DNA from: Pseudomonas synxantha
Lineage (GTDB): Bacteria > Pseudomonadota > Gammaproteobacteria > Pseudomonadales > Pseudomonadaceae
Length of the DNA: 64,000 nucleotides
Reading direction: 5' to 3'
Assembly: GCF_900105675.1 (NCBI RefSeq)
Contig: NZ_LT629786.1
Span: 2,914,001-2,978,000, forward strand
The notes under the pieces were generated by a model. That model ran no database searches. It was given only the letters and a program-made list of their open reading frames with translations, and had not been told where the DNA came from. The position numbers and the translations under genes are program-made. Numbering within the stretch: position 1 is the stretch's first letter; each line of letters starts with the position of its first letter. Positions 62,250 to 64,000 of the stretch are shown here, piece by piece.

Positions 62250-62690
62250 TCAGCCATGCCAATAAAACATGGCCTTGGCGAGGATCACGATCAACACCAT
62301 GTGCCCGAGGATGCTGCGGCGAATCCAGCTTGCCCGCTGAGCGCTCAGCCGAGCGTTTTTCAGCCAATAGGCCAACAGCAAATAATGCCCGATGATGCTC
62401 AGGGCCAACAGGATCTTCAGGCTCAACAACGTGCCAAGACTGCTGGCCAGCGGCTGGCTCAAGGCGCCCCGGTACTGCCACGCCAGACTGATGCCGGCGC
62501 CATACAACAGCACCACCACGCCATGCAGGACCTTGCGCGAGCGCAGGGCAATGGCCTGATCGGCCGTCGACCGTGGCGCATCCGGCAACTGCTGGCGGGC
62601 GTGATGCCAGATCACCACTTCGAAAAACAACGTACCAATGAAGGCGATTGCCGCTAGCAAGTGGGTCACCAGCAAAAAAGGGTATATCAC
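62250..62690 (-). CDS. Small four-helix membrane protein (CopD-like)
   Basis: The protein has 146 residues with four membrane helices and His residues in VTHLLAAIAFIG, IWHHARQ and YWLKN-flanking helices. It resembles CopD-family heme or copper membrane proteins, though the match is loose. It starts at GTG with GGAGG 6 nt upstream, 25 nt after the nnrS stop, so it is likely co-transcribed. The longer frame upstream would overlap nnrS. It may act with NnrS. Confidence 0.75.
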   Translation of the reverse strand: MIYPFLLVTHLLAAIAFIGTLFFEVVIWHHARQQLPDAPRSTADQAIALRSRKVLHGVVVLLYGAGISLAWQYRGALSQPLASSLGTLLSLKILLALSIIGHYLLLAYWLKNARLSAQRASWIRRSILGHMVLIVILAKAMFYWHG

Positions 62691-62715
62691 TGTCCACCTC
62701 CATTCATTCGCCGGC

Positions 62716-63906
62716 TCAACCCGGATGACCGTCAACCCGAGTGCGCAGCAGCATCGGCCCGTAACGCCAGGCGTACAATGCAAACGCCAGCGCCCAGCAC
62801 AGGCCGGCCAGCCACAGCGCCGGCAAGGGCAGGACCACAATCAACACAACCCGGCTGAGACACGCCAGATTGAGCAAGATGAACGCCAGGGTCATGCCCG
62901 AGGGCGGCTCAAGTGGCCGACCGGTATGCCCCAGGCTGACCCGTGCAATCATCGCCAGCACCAACCCCCCCATGGCACCGATCGTCAGGCAATGCACCGC
63001 CAGGCTCGGGTTGACCGGCACGCCGAGATGCCACAGCGCCATGCCCAGGCACGCCACTGCCAACCAGCCATAGGCCAGGTGCAGCGACCACAACAACGGC
63101 ACGCGCCAGAGTGCCCGATCATGCCAGCGAACCAGGCGCACCAGATGCCCCGCCGCCAACACCGCGAACAGCAGGCCCACCCAGACATTGGGGGTGAGGG
63201 CCGGCCCCGCTGCATACAGCAACGCAACCAGCGGCGCACCGATCAACAACACCCCGTCCAGCCACGGCCATGGAGCAACTCCCTCGACCCGACCGAGACC
63301 ACGCTGGGTGAAAAACGGAATGACCCGCCCGCCGACCAACCCCATCATCGCTGCCACCAGCCAGATGCCCGCCAGTACGCCTTGGCGCTGCCAGCCTTCA
63401 TGGCCTTCGCGTACGCCATAAAGCGACAACCCATCGGCCACGGCTAACAACAGCAACACCATCACAATCGGATAGTTACGTTTCTGTCGCACCTTCCACA
63501 GGCTCAACCCCATGAGCAACGCCACCGCCAGTGGGAATGCCAATTCCAGCACCATGAGCAGCGGCCAGGGCGCATTGAGCAACCAGGCCGCCCGTGCGCA
63601 CAGCCACAACAGCGCCAGGGCAGCCAGCGGCTTGCCGCTGAGCCCGGGGCGACTGGTCCAGGTCTGCACCGCCGTCAGCAAAAAACCTGCAATGATCGCC
63701 AGCCCGAAGCCGAACAGCAGTTCATGCCGATGCCAGCCCAGCCAACCGCCTGCGGGAGTCCAGTGGGAAATCGAACCGCCGAAGGCTGCCAGCCACAGCG
63801 CAATGGCCAACACCGCAAACAGGCAGCCGGCAAGGAAAAAAGGCCGGAAGGCCAGCCGTAACAGCGGCGGGATCGCCATCGCTTTACGCCGCTCAAGCAC
63901 TTGCAT
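62716..63906 (-). CDS. nnrS: NnrS, heme- and copper-containing membrane protein of NO stress
   Basis: The protein has 396 residues with about 12 membrane helices, beginning LLRLAFRPFFLAGCLFAVLA. Family motifs include WHRHELLFGFG, GGRVIPFFTQRG and RVSLGHTGRPL, with conserved His likely binding metal. NnrS proteins lessen nitrosative stress. It lies upstream of the CopD-like gene. The 94 bases beyond its start to the window end show no clear promoter box. Confidence 0.92.
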   Translation of the reverse strand: MQVLERRKAMAIPPLLRLAFRPFFLAGCLFAVLAIALWLAAFGGSISHWTPAGGWLGWHRHELLFGFGLAIIAGFLLTAVQTWTSRPGLSGKPLAALALLWLCARAAWLLNAPWPLLMVLELAFPLAVALLMGLSLWKVRQKRNYPIVMVLLLLAVADGLSLYGVREGHEGWQRQGVLAGIWLVAAMMGLVGGRVIPFFTQRGLGRVEGVAPWPWLDGVLLIGAPLVALLYAAGPALTPNVWVGLLFAVLAAGHLVRLVRWHDRALWRVPLLWSLHLAYGWLAVACLGMALWHLGVPVNPSLAVHCLTIGAMGGLVLAMIARVSLGHTGRPLEPPSGMTLAFILLNLACLSRVVLIVVLPLPALWLAGLCWALAFALYAWRYGPMLLRTRVDGHPG

Positions 63907-64000
63907 AACGCCACTCCTCTAACCTGTTGCCGACCTGACACTTAGTCGCGAGTGCCGAGGTAAATCCGGATGCATCATCGGGTATAGGCGATCAGTCGCC

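Overview
The window is high-GC chromosomal DNA from a Pseudomonas, most likely of the P. fluorescens group. The evidence is the narK1-narK2-narGHJI order with divergent narXL-dnr, a ubiUVT-moeA-moaB block in the order found in Pseudomonas, ANR/Dnr-type boxes, and REP repeats of the GTGGGAGGGGGCTTGCC kind. No rRNA, tRNA, CRISPR array, transposase or phage gene was seen.

Positions 1-22057 (all minus strand) hold two complete paralogous chemosensory operons in tandem. Both have the order short MCP-like protein, cheY, STAS protein, cheA, full-length MCP, cheW (two copies in the first operon), cheR, cheD, cheB. The left cheB runs off the window edge. Between the operons lies a large soluble PAS/GAF sensor kinase with its LuxR-type response regulator (9673-13214). 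Neither operon has a cheZ, but both short MCP-like proteins carry a CheZ-like DxxxQ motif and end in a conserved ITFF tail.

Positions 22058-38220 are mixed. A repeat element with a potential three-way-junction fold comes first. It is followed by a LysR regulator divergent from a sugar-acid transporter and a glucarate-dehydratase-like enolase, then a PAS/HWE histidine kinase with a stand-alone receiver. Next come an epoxide-hydrolase-like protein, an unrecognised HEPN-like protein, an SDR, a second LysR regulator, an MFS exporter, a DUF3079 protein and the class III ribonucleotide reductase genes. In that last operon the glycyl-radical segment of NrdD is a separate 55-residue ORF between nrdD and nrdG.

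Positions 38221-53294 are the nitrate-respiration island: narK1, narK2, narG, narH, narJ, narI, a PpiC-type isomerase and moaA on the minus strand, with narX, narL and dnr divergent. The shared promoter region has an ANR/Dnr-type box and NarL-type heptamer pairs. Positions 53295-54710 hold an inverted second copy of the 22-kb repeat element, expanded by about 12 tandem 71-bp REP units.

Positions 54711-64000 carry linked anaerobic functions: O2-independent ubiquinone synthesis (ubiT, ubiV, ubiU), molybdenum cofactor genes (moeA, moaB), pdxH, a NorR-type NO sensor divergent from a RIC/YtfE di-iron repair protein with NorR-type sites and a sigma-54 promoter, a small membrane protein and NnrS. 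Together the right half supplies nitrate uptake and reduction, the Mo cofactor, anaerobic quinone and deoxynucleotides, and protection against the NO by-product. Nitrite, NO and N2O reductases are not in this window.
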